64,000 nucleotides of DNA from NCBI RefSeq assembly GCF_005405365.1, contig NZ_BJDX01000005.1, positions 161,655 through 225,654 on the forward strand, read 5' to 3'. Each line of letters opens with the position of its first letter. Positions within the stretch are counted from its first letter, which is position 1. Origin of the DNA: Enterococcus xiangfangensis. Lineage in GTDB: Bacteria; Bacillota; Bacilli; Lactobacillales; Enterococcaceae. Both the position numbers and the translations under genes were made by a program. The notes under the pieces are model-generated. The model saw nothing but the letters and a program-made list of their open reading frames with translations. It had not been told where the DNA came from and searched no databases. Positions 37,810 through 47,936 of this stretch are shown piece after piece.

Positions 37810-37840
37810 AAAGGTCTTAAAAACGATTTTAAGACCTTTT
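37810..37840 (-). terminator. Terminator after dnaN
   Basis: Stem AAAGGTCTTAAAA-cga-TTTTAAGACCTTT followed on the minus strand by a T-rich tract. It lies about 70 bases after the dnaN stop codon and splits dnaA-dnaN from yaaA-recF-gyrB. The remaining 130 bases up to yaaA (37682-37809) are AT-rich and should hold its promoter. Confidence 0.78.
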
Positions 37841-37908
37841 ACTGGAATTTTATTCTTTTCATATTTTTTCATATTTTTCAAAAAACTTGTGAAACTCAGT
37901 GTGTTTTT

Positions 37909-39039
37909 TTAGTTCGTCCGCACTGGCGTAATCAATTGGATAAAGGAAACATCCCCTTCGCTAGGTTCCAACGTAAATGGACGGATCGCTGAGATGAATT
38001 GGATCTTGATACTCATATCCCCAAAAGCACGCAACGCATCTTTCATGTAATCAGGATTGAACGAGATCTCTAACGGTTCGCCTTCAACTTTTTCATAGAC
38101 CAATTCTTCTTCTACTTTACCGATCTCTGGTGAATTCCCGTAAAGAATTACTGAGTTGTCGGCAATAGCTAGACGAACGATATTATTGCGGCCTTCATGT
38201 GAAAGTAAGGAAGCCCGTTCAATCGCTGCTAATAAAGTCGGGACGGAGAAAGTCAGTTCCGTATTGAAGCTAGTCGGGATCAAACGATTCGTATCAGGAT
38301 AGTTTCCTTCAAGCAAACGAGAATAGAAATACATGGACGGTGTTTTGAACAACACTTGATTTTCCATGATGCTGATCTCAACTTCTGCTTCTTCATCAGA
38401 TAACGAACGGGAAAGTTCAACTAAACTTTTCCCTGGAATCACGATATCAAAATCATTGTTCGCATTTTCAACAGGAACGATTCTTTGACTCAAACGATGA
38501 GAATCCGTAGCCACAGCTAAAAGCTGTCCATTTGCCATGGTGAAATGGACACCTGTCAAAATTGGACGGCTTTCATGTTGCGAAACAGAAAAGACCGTTT
38601 CACTGATTAATTTTGTCAACATGTGGACAGGTAATTTCAATTGATTTTGTTCTTCCACTACTGGCAGATGTGGATAATTGTCGGCATCTAAGCCATTCAC
38701 GGTAAAGTGCGCGGCTCCAGAAGTGATCAATACTTGATGATTTTCTTGGACTTCGAGCGTAAAGGTCGCTTCTGGCAAGCGGCGGATGATTTCGCTGAAG
38801 AAACGTGCTTGTAAAACAATTGTACCTGTTTCTGCAATCTGTAATTCAGCTTTTTCATCGTCAGCAGCTAAAAAAGTTTCGATAGAAATATCTGCATTGC
38901 TCCCGGTTAGGTTCAGCCCTTCATGATTCAACTCGATTTTTACCCCGGTTAAGATCGGAATAGTCGTTTTGGACGAAATAGCACGTTGAACAGTTTGTAA
39001 TTCTTGAATGAAGCGAGCACGATTGATCGTAAATTTCAT
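37909..39039 (-). CDS. dnaN: DNA polymerase III beta subunit (sliding clamp)
   Basis: Beta clamp, 376 residues, standard length, forming the ring that tethers the replicative polymerase. Three clamp domains are recognisable, each about 125 residues. MKFTINRARFIQELQTVQRAIS is a typical start, and GVHFTMANGQLLAVATDSHRL in domain 2 is highly conserved. The C-terminal ITPVRTN is the usual end. AAGGAG lies seven bases before the ATG. It is separated from dnaA by the unwinding region. Confidence 0.97.
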   Translation of the reverse strand: MKFTINRARFIQELQTVQRAISSKTTIPILTGVKIELNHEGLNLTGSNADISIETFLAADDEKAELQIAETGTIVLQARFFSEIIRRLPEATFTLEVQENHQVLITSGAAHFTVNGLDADNYPHLPVVEEQNQLKLPVHMLTKLISETVFSVSQHESRPILTGVHFTMANGQLLAVATDSHRLSQRIVPVENANNDFDIVIPGKSLVELSRSLSDEEAEVEISIMENQVLFKTPSMYFYSRLLEGNYPDTNRLIPTSFNTELTFSVPTLLAAIERASLLSHEGRNNIVRLAIADNSVILYGNSPEIGKVEEELVYEKVEGEPLEISFNPDYMKDALRAFGDMSIKIQFISAIRPFTLEPSEGDVSFIQLITPVRTN

Positions 39040-39267
39040 AATGGAACTCCTTTTTCAGTTTAATTAGTTTCAAATGTAAGTCGTTAAGATTTCTTTTGTC
39101 CAGCGAATAAGCCGTTAGTTTTATTATTTAGTTAATAAATTAAGTAATAACAGTAATAGGCCCTGTTGATCATGTGGAAAAGTCAACTAAAAGCTTGAAT
39201 TAATAAGTTTTCCACTTGTGGAAAAGGTGTGGATAAGAAAAGTCTTTTTGCACTGATTTTCCACAGG
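39040..39267. other. oriC: oriC, dnaA-dnaN side: DnaA boxes, GC-rich step and DnaA-trios
   Basis: The gap holds a perfect DnaA box TGTGGATAA (39228-39236) and close variants of TTTTCCACA/TGTGGAAAA at 39173, 39208, 39217 and 39257. Next to the box at 39173, the plus strand read toward dnaN shows a GC-rich step (GGCCC, 39159-39163) and then triplets TAG, TAA, CAG, TAA, TAA, AAG (39159 back to 39142). This is the layout of the Bacillus basal unwinding system: DnaA box, GC-rich spacer, DnaA-trios. The AT-rich stretch 39121-39150 is the likely melting site. Confidence 0.82.
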
Positions 39268-40593
39268 TCAGCCAAGTAGCAGATTTTTGATCTCAGCGAG
39301 TTCTTGCTGGATGCTGCTGTCCTCTTTCATTAAACGAGCGATTTTTTCGTGAGCATGGATGACGGTCGTATGATCTTTTCCACCAAATTCAGCTCCGATT
39401 TTCGGTAATGAATTTTCGGTCATTTCACGAGCTAAATACATCGCGATCTGCCGTGGGACAACGATTGCTTTGACTCGTTTCTTCCCTTTTAGATCTTTTA
39501 CTTGGATATGATAGAACTTGGCAACTTCCTCTTGGATCTTGCTGATGGAAAGTTGCGCATTGCTGGTCCCTTTCAAACTTTTCAGGGCATCCGCCGCAAT
39601 ACTTGTAGTGATATCAGCACTATTCATTGTAGCGAAAGCTTGTACGCGGACTAACGCGCCTTCTAATTCGCGAATATTGGAATCAATCTGTCCCGCGATA
39701 TAACTCAACGTGTCATCAGGGATCTCAAGATTTTCTGCTTGTGCTTTTTTCCGCAAGATCGCTGTTCGCGTTTCTAAATCAGGCGGTGTGATGTCAACAG
39801 ACAATCCCCAAGCAAAGCGCGAAACAAGCCGCTCTTGCAGTTTAGGAATCTCATTTGGCAGCCGATCACTAGTTAATACAATCTGTTTATTATCATTATA
39901 TAGATTTTCAAAAGTATGGAAAAATTCTTCTTGGGTCGCTTCTTTGTCCGCGAAAAATTGAATATCGTCGACCAATAACAAGTCAACTTTGCGGTACTCT
40001 TGACGAAATTCTTCCGATGTTTTGTTTTTGATCGAATTGATAAAATCATTTGCAAAAGTCTCGCTGGATACATATTTCACTTTTGCTTGCGGGTTGATAG
40101 CCAACATTTGATGGCCGATAGCATGCATCAAATGGGTCTTCCCTAAACCAACACCACCATAAAAGAATAGTGGATTATAAATCGACCCCGGTTCTTCCGC
40201 TACGACTAATGCTGCAGCGTGGGCCATTTGATTGCCTTTTCCGATGACAAATGTATCAAAGGTATATTTTGGATTGAGTATTGCTCGCTTTGTTGTACCA
40301 ACTTTAGGAGTTTCTGCTTTTTCTACGATGCTGACGGGCGGTGCTTCATCCGGTGTGACAAATAGCGGCATGATTTCATCCCCTGTTACTTTGAACCCAA
40401 TCTCAACGATTTTTGCAGCCAAATGTTTCTCCCAATAGCGTTTATGAAGATCACTGGTCACTTCGATCGTTAATTGATTGTTTGTTAAAGCTAAGGGTCT
40501 AGCCGTGCCTACCCAGGCATCATAACTGGCGGGATTGAGGTCATTTTTGTAACTATCCTTCAATTCTTGCCAGAAACTTTCCAATGAGGTCAA
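39268..40593 (-). CDS. dnaA: Chromosomal replication initiator DnaA
   Basis: Initiator ATPase, 441 residues. Domain I (about 1-80) begins [14 protein letters not shown], domain II is short, domain III is the AAA+ core with Walker [10 protein letters not shown] near 145 and Walker [11 protein letters not shown] near 205, and domain IV is the DNA-binding helix-turn-helix with [15 protein letters not shown] near 405. The start is a TTG at 40593 with AGGAGG eight bases upstream; a weak start codon may limit synthesis. DnaA boxes lie on both sides of the gene. Confidence 0.97.
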   Translation of the reverse strand: MTSLESFWQELKDSYKNDLNPASYDAWVGTARPLALTNNQLTIEVTSDLHKRYWEKHLAAKIVEIGFKVTGDEIMPLFVTPDEAPPVSIVEKAETPKVGTTKRAILNPKYTFDTFVIGKGNQMAHAAALVVAEEPGSIYNPLFFYGGVGLGKTHLMHAIGHQMLAINPQAKVKYVSSETFANDFINSIKNKTSEEFRQEYRKVDLLLVDDIQFFADKEATQEEFFHTFENLYNDNKQIVLTSDRLPNEIPKLQERLVSRFAWGLSVDITPPDLETRTAILRKKAQAENLEIPDDTLSYIAGQIDSNIRELEGALVRVQAFATMNSADITTSIAADALKSLKGTSNAQLSISKIQEEVAKFYHIQVKDLKGKKRVKAIVVPRQIAMYLAREMTENSLPKIGAEFGGKDHTTVIHAHEKIARLMKEDSSIQQELAEIKNLLLG

Positions 40594-41205
40594 ATAAGTC
40601 GCCTCCTCTTTAATAAAATTCAGATAGCCTTACTTTATCATTTTTTCAAAGAGTTTTCCACAACTAGCGAAAAACTAGCTCAAGCTTTTACCTTTTCCAC
40701 AAATTGTATAAAAATACAAAAAAGTTGTTAACTAGCAGGTAAAAACATATCCACAACCATGGAAAAAAATGTGGGAAGTTCCTGTTTTCCACGAAATTAT
40801 CGACAAACAAGCCAAAATAGAGCCCTTGATAGGTCAAGCAGAGGAAGAGTTATGAACAAAAGTTATCCACCTTGTGGAAAAGTTGTTAATCACGACTATT
40901 TTTGGGGAAAAGCTCGGTAAAAATTCTATACAAGTTTTTTTGCTGAAAAATGTTGTGCACAATTTTAACGGAATTATCCCCAAAATTTGTGGATAATTTT
41001 TTTATTTTCATAAAGTTGTTGACTGCTGATTCTTTAGCAGTTTTTGTCCAAAGATTATTTTCAAAAAAATAGAAAAACAAATGAAGAGAAACGAGGAATT
41101 GTTTCAAAGATTGTGAATGAAGGAAGTATTTAACAAAAATAAATGGAAAAAAGTCCTTATAATGTGAAAAATCAGCAAGTTCAGCGATCCTTTTTCATTT
41201 CATGA
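40594..41205. other. oriC: oriC, rpmH-dnaA side: DnaA-box cluster
   Basis: A 612-base non-coding stretch between divergent dnaA and rpmH. DnaA boxes or one-mismatch forms: 40654 (TTTTCCACA), 40693 (TTTTCCACA), 40747 (ATATCCACA), 40785 (TTTTCCACG), 40863 (TTATCCACC), 40874 (TGTGGAAAA) and a perfect TGTGGATAA at 40988-40996. AT-rich tracts lie between. This is the counterpart of the upstream half of a bipartite Bacillus-type origin and also contains the dnaA promoter. Its reading frames have no ribosome-binding sites. Confidence 0.82.
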
Positions 41206-41235
41206 TTGACAAAGTAGGGGATGAGTCGCTATAAT
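41206..41235 (+). promoter_or_regulatory. rpmH promoter
   Basis: Consensus sigma-A promoter: TTGACA (41206-41211), 18-base spacer, TATAAT (41230-41235), 42 bases before the rpmH start codon. Confidence 0.88.
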
Positions 41236-41277
41236 ATTCGAGTATGTCTATGTAATGTTATATGGAGGTGTATTTAA

Positions 41278-41412
41278 ATGAAAAGAACTTATCAACCAAA
41301 TAAACGTAAACGTCAAAAAGTTCATGGATTCCGTAAACGCATGAGCACTAAAAACGGCCGTCGTGTATTAGCAAGCCGTCGTCGTAAAGGAAGAAAAGTA
41401 CTTGCTGCTTAA
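41278..41412 (+). CDS. rpmH: 50S ribosomal protein L34
   Basis: Ribosomal protein L34, 44 residues, too short for most open-reading-frame filters. It begins [20 protein letters not shown] and ends [11 protein letters not shown], matching the family over its whole length. GGAGGTG lies eight bases before the ATG. It has a strong promoter and is followed by a terminator, with rnpA 137 bases downstream. It marks the start of the right replication arm. Confidence 0.98.
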   Translation: MKRTYQPNKRKRQKVHGFRKRMSTKNGRRVLASRRRKGRKVLAA

Positions 41413-41438
41413 GCCACTGCCGGTCAGTGGTTTTTTTT
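41413..41438 (+). terminator. Terminator or attenuator after rpmH
   Basis: Stem CCACTG-ccggt-CAGTGG followed by eight T residues, beginning two bases after the rpmH stop codon. It would reduce read-through into rnpA, allowing much higher L34 expression. Confidence 0.82.
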
Positions 41439-41549
41439 GTATCTAAAATAAGCTTTTTAATGAGTTTTTCTGTTAAATAAGGATGATTCCTTAATTTGAA
41501 GTATGGTATTATTGTCAGGTATAGATTTAAAAGAAACGAAGGAAACTAG

Positions 41550-41885
41550 ATGAAAAAAAAATATCGGGTCAAAAAAGAACGAGAATTTCAAAAGGTGTTC
41601 CAAGAGGGGGCTTCTTTTGCGAATCGAAAATTCGTAGTTTATCGTCTAGAACCTTCTGGTCAAAAACATTTTCGAGTAGGTCTGTCAGTCGGTAAAAAAG
41701 TCGGTAATGCTGTCGCACGAAATCAAGTAAAGCGCCAAATCCGGGCGATTTTACAAGAATTAAAAACCGAATTGCCGCCATTAGATTTTATTGTAATCGC
41801 GCGGCCAGCCACAAAAGATCTGCCTCATGATGAAATGCGTTCGAATCTTATACACGTTTTAAAATTAGCAAAAATATTGAGTTAG
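41550..41885 (+). CDS. rnpA: Ribonuclease P protein component
   Basis: Protein subunit of RNase P, 111 residues, assisting the RNA subunit in tRNA 5' maturation. The RNR-motif region is [12 protein letters not shown] near 52-63, and [18 protein letters not shown] is a standard start. It lies in the rpmH-rnpA-yidC-jag cluster, with yidC 17 bases on. Confidence 0.96.
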   Translation: MKKKYRVKKEREFQKVFQEGASFANRKFVVYRLEPSGQKHFRVGLSVGKKVGNAVARNQVKRQIRAILQELKTELPPLDFIVIARPATKDLPHDEMRSNLIHVLKLAKILS

Positions 41886-41902
41886 GAAGGAAACAGATCT
41901 AG

Positions 41903-42721
41903 GTGAAGAAATATAAAAGAATAGTATTAATGACAGGATTACTGAGTCTCGTCTTCTTATTGTCGGCCTGTGGAACTAAAAACATCAGTGCAGACAGTAC
42001 TGGGATATGGGACCGCTACGTAGTTTATTACTTTGGGCAAGCGATCCAAGGACTCTCTTTTGGCAATGTCGGAGTCGGAATTATTTTATTTACGATCATT
42101 GTTCGGATCATTTTGATGCCGTTGATGCATTTCCAAACGAAGAGCATGCGCAAAACACAAGAGCTGCAACCAAAAATCAAAGCATTGCAAGCTAAATACA
42201 GTACGCGCGATCAAGAAACACAACAGAAACTGCAAGAAGAAACGAAAAAGTTATACGCGGAAAATAATGTGAGCCCTTACGCTGGTTGTTTACCGCTATT
42301 AGTTCAAATGCCGGTCATGATGGCTTTGTATCAAGCGATTTTACGAGTTCCGGAGTTACGTTCGGGTCATTTTTTATGGTTGAATTTGAGTGAAGCGGAT
42401 CCTTATTTTATCTTGCCAGTCCTTGCGGCAGTCTTTACGTTTGCCAGCACGTACTTATCTAGCATGAGCCAACTTGAATCCAATGCTTCAATGAAAATCA
42501 TGAACTTCGCGATGCCAGTCATGATCTTCGTGATGGCGTTGAACCTTGCGAGCGGGTTATCCCTTTACTGGGTGATCTCAAATGCTTTCCAAGTCGTTCA
42601 AACTTTCTTGATCAATAATCCGTTTAAGATCCGTCGTGAAAGAGAAGAAGCTGCACGTCAGATCCGTGAAAGAGAACGAGCACTTGAAAAAGCAAAACGT
42701 CCGAAGAAAAAACGGAAATAG
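41903..42721 (+). CDS. yidC: Membrane protein insertase YidC (lipoprotein form)
   Basis: YidC/Oxa1/SpoIIIJ insertase, 272 residues. The signal peptide ends in the lipobox LLSAC with Cys23. Five membrane segments follow, with the hydrophilic groove Arg expected in IIVRIILMPL near 70. The cytoplasmic loop is basic and coiled, and the C-terminal tail is highly basic (KRPKKKRK). It inserts and folds membrane proteins with or without Sec. The start is GTG. Gram-positives commonly carry a second copy elsewhere; this is the origin-linked one. Confidence 0.95.
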   Translation: MKKYKRIVLMTGLLSLVFLLSACGTKNISADSTGIWDRYVVYYFGQAIQGLSFGNVGVGIILFTIIVRIILMPLMHFQTKSMRKTQELQPKIKALQAKYSTRDQETQQKLQEETKKLYAENNVSPYAGCLPLLVQMPVMMALYQAILRVPELRSGHFLWLNLSEADPYFILPVLAAVFTFASTYLSSMSQLESNASMKIMNFAMPVMIFVMALNLASGLSLYWVISNAFQVVQTFLINNPFKIRREREEAARQIRERERALEKAKRPKKKRK

Positions 42722-42804
42722 CAACCATTGTTTCAATCAGTGGTTGTTCCGCATTAACATCAGCTTTTCATAAATATCACTTATAAAATAAGGAGGTTTA
42801 AAAA

Positions 42805-43566
42805 ATGCCTGTTTATGAAGGTCTAACGATCGATGAAGCAATCGCACATGGATTGCGTACTTTAGGGTTGAAGAAAGAAGCTGTCGATATTGAAATTTTA
42901 ACGGATGCCAAAAAAGGTTTCCTAGGAATGGGAAAAAAAGCGGCACGTGTTTCGATTGAACCAATCAACGTTGAAGTAGAACAAGAACCAGCAGAAGAAC
43001 TTGTGAAAGAAGCCGTACAAGAGCCAGTTGAAGCAGCAGAGTTTGAAGAGAAAACTGCAGAAACGGCGCCAAAACAAGCCAGTCACTTAGAGGAATTAGA
43101 AAAAGAAGAAGCCGTCAAAGAATTGGCGCTTTACTTGACGACTATCACTAATGACATGGGTGTACCGGCACTAGTCAAGATTCAGCATGAAGCGAATGGT
43201 TTGATCGTGATGAATTTAGAGACTAGCAAGCAAGGAATGCTGATCGGTAAACATGGAAAAATCTTGAATGCTCTGCAATACTTAGCACAAGTTTTCTTAC
43301 ACCGAATTGCAAAAGAAAAATTGTCAGTAGTTGTGAATGTTGGGAATTACCGCCAAAAACGCGAAGAAGTTCTTACGCGTTTAGCACAGCGTACAGCAGA
43401 AAAAGTAAAAGAAACCGGTCGACCAGTCTTTTTAGAACCAATGCCGGCTTTCGAACGAAAAATGATCCATTCAGCGTTGAGTAAAGATGATTACATCAAA
43501 ACTCATTCTGAAGGCGAAGATCCTTATCGTTATTTAGTGGTCGAACCAGCGAAGAAGTATTTTTAA
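42805..43566 (+). CDS. jag: RNA-binding protein KhpB/Jag
   Basis: KhpB (Jag/EloR) protein, 253 residues. The N-terminal Jag domain (about 1-50) contains KKGFLGMGKKAARV. An acidic Glu-rich linker (about 55-100) is followed by a KH domain (about 105-180, GKHGKILNALQYL) and an R3H domain (about 185-245, MIHSALSKDDYIKTHSEGEDPYR). With KhpA it binds many RNAs and links to cell elongation in streptococci. AGGAGG precedes the ATG. It directly follows yidC. Confidence 0.95.
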   Translation: MPVYEGLTIDEAIAHGLRTLGLKKEAVDIEILTDAKKGFLGMGKKAARVSIEPINVEVEQEPAEELVKEAVQEPVEAAEFEEKTAETAPKQASHLEELEKEEAVKELALYLTTITNDMGVPALVKIQHEANGLIVMNLETSKQGMLIGKHGKILNALQYLAQVFLHRIAKEKLSVVVNVGNYRQKREEVLTRLAQRTAEKVKETGRPVFLEPMPAFERKMIHSALSKDDYIKTHSEGEDPYRYLVVEPAKKYF

Positions 43567-43583
43567 TTCCTGGAATGGTTAAT

Positions 43584-43620
43584 CAGCGTTAAGTAGCTTT
43601 CGTCTGCTTAACGCTTTTTT
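43584..43620 (+). terminator. Terminator of the rnpA-yidC-jag operon
   Basis: Stem AGCGTTAAG/CTTAACGCT with a 12-base loop and a run of seven T residues, about 18 bases after the jag stop codon. Confidence 0.85.
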
Positions 43621-43672
43621 TGAATCTTTTTTGAAAATTACGGACTGTGAATTGTAAGAAAGAAGGGGTATC

Positions 43673-44320
43673 GTGGAAAAATTTTATTTAAGCTACAGTT
43701 CTGGAAAAGACTGTATTTTGGCATTAGATACATTGACTAAACAAGGCTTTCAACCGGCTGGATTGATCACCAGCTTAAATGAAGAGATCGACCGTTCTTG
43801 GTTTCATGGGGTACCTGAACGTGTTTTAGCCAATGCAGCTGCGGCATTAAACTTACCGTTGGTGATCGTGCGGACAAATGGCGAGAACTATGAAGAACAA
43901 ATGACTCTGGCGCTCAAAAAAATTAGGGAAGCTGGAATTACAAATATTTGTTTTGGTGATATTGACATCGAAGAAAACGGTGATTGGGACAAACGAATCG
44001 CAGCAAGTGCCGGACTAACGCCGCATTTGCCATTATGGCAGCGTGGTCGGAAAGAACTTGTAGCAGAATTTCTAGCTAGTGGCTATCAAGCGATGATCAA
44101 AACTGTTAGTAAAAAATCAAGCATTCCGTTAGAATTTCTAGGCAAACCGCTAGATAAAAATTTTGTTGAATATTTAGCGAAACATGAATTAGATGTTTGC
44201 GGGGAAAATGGGGAGTACCATACACTGGTGACGGATGGACCGCTATTTTCACAGCCGCTAGCTTTCAAAACAAAAGGAATCTATGAAAGTCCGCATGCAT
44301 ATTCTTTGATTATTGAGTAA
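43673..44320 (+). CDS. PP-loop ATP pyrophosphatase (diphthine-ammonia-ligase-like)
   Basis: Adenine-nucleotide alpha-hydrolase superfamily protein of the Diphthami_syn_2 type, 215 residues. The PP-loop is SYSSGKDC near residue 6-13, and the family motif CGENGEYHTL lies near 182. Bacteria lack diphthamide, so the true substrate is unknown; ATP-dependent amide or thiol transfer is the general chemistry. GTG start with AAGGGG upstream. It sits alone between jag and mnmE, with a hairpin downstream. Confidence 0.8.
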   Translation: MEKFYLSYSSGKDCILALDTLTKQGFQPAGLITSLNEEIDRSWFHGVPERVLANAAAALNLPLVIVRTNGENYEEQMTLALKKIREAGITNICFGDIDIEENGDWDKRIAASAGLTPHLPLWQRGRKELVAEFLASGYQAMIKTVSKKSSIPLEFLGKPLDKNFVEYLAKHELDVCGENGEYHTLVTDGPLFSQPLAFKTKGIYESPHAYSLIIE

Positions 44321-44435
44321 TCAGTTATTTTTTATTTACTAAAATTTTAGAAAATAAACGGATTTCGGTGAGGAAGCTTGAATTGTTAAAAAAAATATGC
44401 TAACCTTACACCAGAATTTTGTAGAAAAAGCAGTC

Positions 44436-44483
44436 AAAGTGCTCAATCTGCTCCTTTAAGGGGTGGAGTAGGCACTTTTTTTA
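44436..44483 (+). terminator. Imperfect terminator before mnmE
   Basis: Paired AAGTGC/GCACTT and CTCC/GGAG separated by unequal bulges, followed by seven T residues. It ends the PP-loop ATPase transcript or acts as an attenuator in the mnmE leader. Confidence 0.6.
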
Positions 44484-44514
44484 TGCTCTTAAAGACAAAA
44501 TAGGAGGAAAAAAA

Positions 44515-45912
44515 GTGGCAGAAATCACCTTAGAATTTGATACGATCGCAGCGATTTCGACCCCGCCAGGCGAAGGTGCGATCAGTATTGTCCGCTTGAG
44601 CGGCGATCAAGCAGTTGCGATCGCTGACAGTGTGTATCGCAGCGGGAAAAAAAGTTTGACAGATGTCGCAACACATACGATCCATTATGGACACATCGTT
44701 GATCCTGCAGATCAGCAAGTAGTTGATGAAGTGATGGTTAGTGTGATGCGGGCACCTAAGACGTTTACTAGAGAAGATGTCGTTGAAATCAATTGTCATG
44801 GCGGGATCGTAGTGGTCAATCAATTGCTGCAGCTGATTTTGCGATCAGGCGCGCGCTTGGCAGAACCAGGTGAATTCACTAAAAGAGCGTTCTTGAATGG
44901 CCGTGTGGATCTGTCTCAAGCAGAAGCAGTGATGGACTTGATTCGGGCAAAGACAGATCGGGCGATGAACGTTGCGATCAATCAATTGGACGGCAACTTG
45001 TCTCAATTGATTCGTCAGCTGAGACAAGAGATTTTAGAAACGTTGGCGCAAGTCGAAGTGAACATCGACTATCCAGAATATGACGATGTCGAAGAATTGA
45101 CGACACAATTATTATTAGAAAAAGCCCAACAAGTCGGTCAGCAGATCGATGCTTTGTTGCTGAATGCTAAACAAGGAAAGATTTTGCGAGAAGGCCTAAG
45201 TACGGCGATTATTGGCCGCCCTAATGTTGGAAAATCAAGTTTATTGAATTACTTGCTGCATGAAGAAAAAGCAATCGTGACAGAGATTGCCGGTACGACT
45301 CGCGATGTGATCGAAGAATACGTCAACGTTCGCGGTGTACCGTTGAAATTGATCGATACAGCAGGAATTCGTGAAACAGATGATGTAGTAGAACGAATTG
45401 GCGTAGAACGCAGTCGAAAGGCGTTAAAAGAAGCCGATTTGATCTTATTGGTCTTGAATCAAAGTGAGGCTTTGACGGCCGAAGACAAAGGATTATTGGA
45501 AGCCACGCAAGGTTTGAAACGAATCGTTCTATTAAATAAAACGGATCTGCCTAGTCAGTTAGCACAAGCAGAACTAGCGGCTTATTTAAGCGAAGATGAA
45601 GTTTTTGCAATCTCAGTTTTAGAAAAAGCCGGTTTGGATCAATTGGAAGAAGCCATTGCGAAACTTTTCTTTGGCGGTCAAACAGGAGAAAAAGACGCAA
45701 CGTATGTGTCGAATACGCGCCACATTGCGTTGCTTGAAAAAGCTGGACAATCACTGAGTGAAGTTCGCAATGGGATCATGGCCGGGATGCCGGTAGATTT
45801 AGTTCAAATTGACATGACGCGTTGTTGGGACTATTTAGGCGAGATCGTTGGCGACAGTGTGCAAGACGAACTGATCACACAATTATTCAGCCAATTTTGT
45901 TTAGGAAAATAA
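44515..45912 (+). CDS. mnmE: tRNA modification GTPase MnmE
   Basis: GTPase that works with MnmG to modify uridine 34 of several tRNAs, 465 residues. The N-terminal tetrahydrofolate-binding domain starts [18 protein letters not shown] central helical domain is split by the G domain: GRPNVGKSS near 230, DTAG near 276 and NKTD near 341. The C-terminal FCLGK carries the conserved Cys. GTG start with GGAGG seven bases upstream. mnmG follows after 13 bases. Confidence 0.97.
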   Translation: MAEITLEFDTIAAISTPPGEGAISIVRLSGDQAVAIADSVYRSGKKSLTDVATHTIHYGHIVDPADQQVVDEVMVSVMRAPKTFTREDVVEINCHGGIVVVNQLLQLILRSGARLAEPGEFTKRAFLNGRVDLSQAEAVMDLIRAKTDRAMNVAINQLDGNLSQLIRQLRQEILETLAQVEVNIDYPEYDDVEELTTQLLLEKAQQVGQQIDALLLNAKQGKILREGLSTAIIGRPNVGKSSLLNYLLHEEKAIVTEIAGTTRDVIEEYVNVRGVPLKLIDTAGIRETDDVVERIGVERSRKALKEADLILLVLNQSEALTAEDKGLLEATQGLKRIVLLNKTDLPSQLAQAELAAYLSEDEVFAISVLEKAGLDQLEEAIAKLFFGGQTGEKDATYVSNTRHIALLEKAGQSLSEVRNGIMAGMPVDLVQIDMTRCWDYLGEIVGDSVQDELITQLFSQFCLGK

Positions 45913-45925
45913 AAGGAGCAGTGCA

Positions 45926-47827
45926 ATGGAATACAAAGCAGGAAATTATGACGTAATCGTCGTTGGCGCCGGACATGCAGGCTCTGAAGCAGCCTTAGCA
46001 GCAGCACGGATGGGTCAAAAAACTTTATTAATTACGATCAATTTAGATATGGTGGCATTTATGCCTTGTAATCCGTCGATCGGCGGGCCAGCTAAAGGTG
46101 TCGTTGTACGGGAAATCGATGCACTTGGCGGAGAAATGGGGCGCAACATCGATAAGACCTATATCCAAATGCGGATGTTGAATACTGGGAAAGGCCCAGC
46201 AGTACGAGCGTTGCGAGCACAAGCAGACAAACATGCTTACGCAGAAGAAATGAAACATACAATCGAAAAAACTGAAAATCTGACGTTGAAACAAGGCGTG
46301 GTGGATCGTTTAGTCGTTGAAGATGGGATCTGCAAAGGAGTAGTGACTTCGACCGGGGCAGTCTATTCAGCCAAAGCTGTAATTATTACAGCAGGAACAG
46401 CCTTGCGTGGTGAGATTATTATTGGTGAATTAAAGTATTCATCAGGACCAAATAATTCACAACCAGCGATTAAATTAGCGGATCACCTACAAGAATTAGG
46501 TTTGGAGATTCATCGCTTTAAAACTGGAACGCCGCCGCGAGTAAAATCAGGCTCGATTGACTACAGCAAAACAGAGATCCAACCAGGTGATGAGAAACCC
46601 AACCATTTTAGTTATCAAACGCCAGACAGTCAATATCTGAAAGAACAAATTCCTTGTTGGCTGACTTATACGAACCTAAAAAGTCATGAGATCATTCAAA
46701 ATAATTTGCATCGTGCGCCAATGTTCACGGGGATCGTTGATGGAGTAGGTGCTCGTTATTGCCCGTCGATCGAAGACAAGATCGTACGTTTTTCAGATAA
46801 AGAGCGTCATCAATTATTTTTAGAGCCAGAAGGTCGCCATACAGAAGAAGTTTATGTGCAAGGATTGTCTACATCATTGCCGGAAGATGTTCAAAATACT
46901 ATTTTACATTCCATCGAAGGATTGGAAAACGCAGAGATGATGCGGACAGGCTATGCGATAGAATACGATATGGTAGCACCTCATCAATTGCGCCCAACAT
47001 TAGAAACAAAGGTAATCGAAAATCTTTATACAGCTGGGCAAACCAATGGAACGAGCGGTTATGAAGAAGCTGCCGGACAAGGTTTGATGGCCGGAATCAA
47101 TGCAGCATTGAAAATCCAAGACAAAGAACCGTTTATTATGAAACGCAGCGATGGCTATATCGGCGTCATGATTGACGACTTAGTAACTAAAGGAACCAAT
47201 GAACCTTACCGTTTGTTGACTTCACGTGCGGAATACCGTTTGATTTTACGTCATGACAATGCGGATTTGCGTTTGACTGAGATTGGTCACGAGATTGGTT
47301 TAGTAGAAGAAGAGAGCTATCAAGCATACTTAGCTAAAAAGGCCCATATTGAGGCAGAGCTGGCTCGTTTACGATCAATTCGGATAAAGCCTAATGAAGC
47401 AGTTCAAAGCTTCCTACGAGCTAAAAACAGCGCAGAATTGAAAGACGGTGTTTTGGCGAGTGATTTCTTGAAACGTCCCGAGATCTCTTACCAAGAATTG
47501 TTGCAATTCATTCCTGCTAACGACGAATTAGCAGAAAAAGAAATTGAACAAGTAGAGATCCAAATCAAGTATGAAGGCTACATCAAAAAAGCGATGGAAA
47601 AAGTAGAAAAATTGAAACGAATGGAAGCAAAACGTATTCCAGAACGGATCAATTACGAAGCGATCAATGGTTTAGCTACAGAAGCAAAACAAAAACTACA
47701 AAAAATCCAACCAGAAACAATTGCCCAAGCCAGCCGGATCAGCGGTGTGAATCCCGCAGATATCAGCATTCTTATGGTTTATGTGGAACAAGGGAAAATT
47801 GCGAAAGTGGATAGTGAAACGGCTTAG
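45926..47827 (+). CDS. mnmG: tRNA uridine-5-carboxymethylaminomethyl modification enzyme MnmG
   Basis: FAD-dependent partner of MnmE, 633 residues, the standard length. The Rossmann motif is [18 protein letters not shown] near 12-30, followed by [11 protein letters not shown] near 47 and TGTPPRV near 200. The C-terminal helical domain binds MnmE and tRNA. It forms an operon with mnmE and ends in a hairpin that includes its stop codon. Confidence 0.97.
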   Translation: MEYKAGNYDVIVVGAGHAGSEAALAAARMGQKTLLITINLDMVAFMPCNPSIGGPAKGVVVREIDALGGEMGRNIDKTYIQMRMLNTGKGPAVRALRAQADKHAYAEEMKHTIEKTENLTLKQGVVDRLVVEDGICKGVVTSTGAVYSAKAVIITAGTALRGEIIIGELKYSSGPNNSQPAIKLADHLQELGLEIHRFKTGTPPRVKSGSIDYSKTEIQPGDEKPNHFSYQTPDSQYLKEQIPCWLTYTNLKSHEIIQNNLHRAPMFTGIVDGVGARYCPSIEDKIVRFSDKERHQLFLEPEGRHTEEVYVQGLSTSLPEDVQNTILHSIEGLENAEMMRTGYAIEYDMVAPHQLRPTLETKVIENLYTAGQTNGTSGYEEAAGQGLMAGINAALKIQDKEPFIMKRSDGYIGVMIDDLVTKGTNEPYRLLTSRAEYRLILRHDNADLRLTEIGHEIGLVEEESYQAYLAKKAHIEAELARLRSIRIKPNEAVQSFLRAKNSAELKDGVLASDFLKRPEISYQELLQFIPANDELAEKEIEQVEIQIKYEGYIKKAMEKVEKLKRMEAKRIPERINYEAINGLATEAKQKLQKIQPETIAQASRISGVNPADISILMVYVEQGKIAKVDSETA

Positions 47828-47850
47828 TCTTAAGCCGTTTTTTCTTTTTT
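47818..47850 (+). terminator. Terminator of mnmEG
   Basis: Stem AACGGCTTA-gtct-TAAGCCGTT overlapping the mnmG stop codon, followed by a T-rich tract. Confidence 0.88.
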
Positions 47851-47936
47851 CTAGAACTCACAGCAGCTTCAGCAAGAAAAGCTCTTTTAATCCTAGCGGC
47901 TATTTGCTAAGCTAGAGGCAGACTGGGAGTGATTAA

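Noticed and set aside
40886..41107. 73-codon minus-strand frame in the rpmH-dnaA gap
   Set aside because: Lies within the DnaA-box cluster, AT-rich codons, no ribosome-binding site.
42722..42760. AACCA/TGGTT inverted repeat after yidC as a terminator
   Set aside because: Short interrupted stem and no T-run, so not called.
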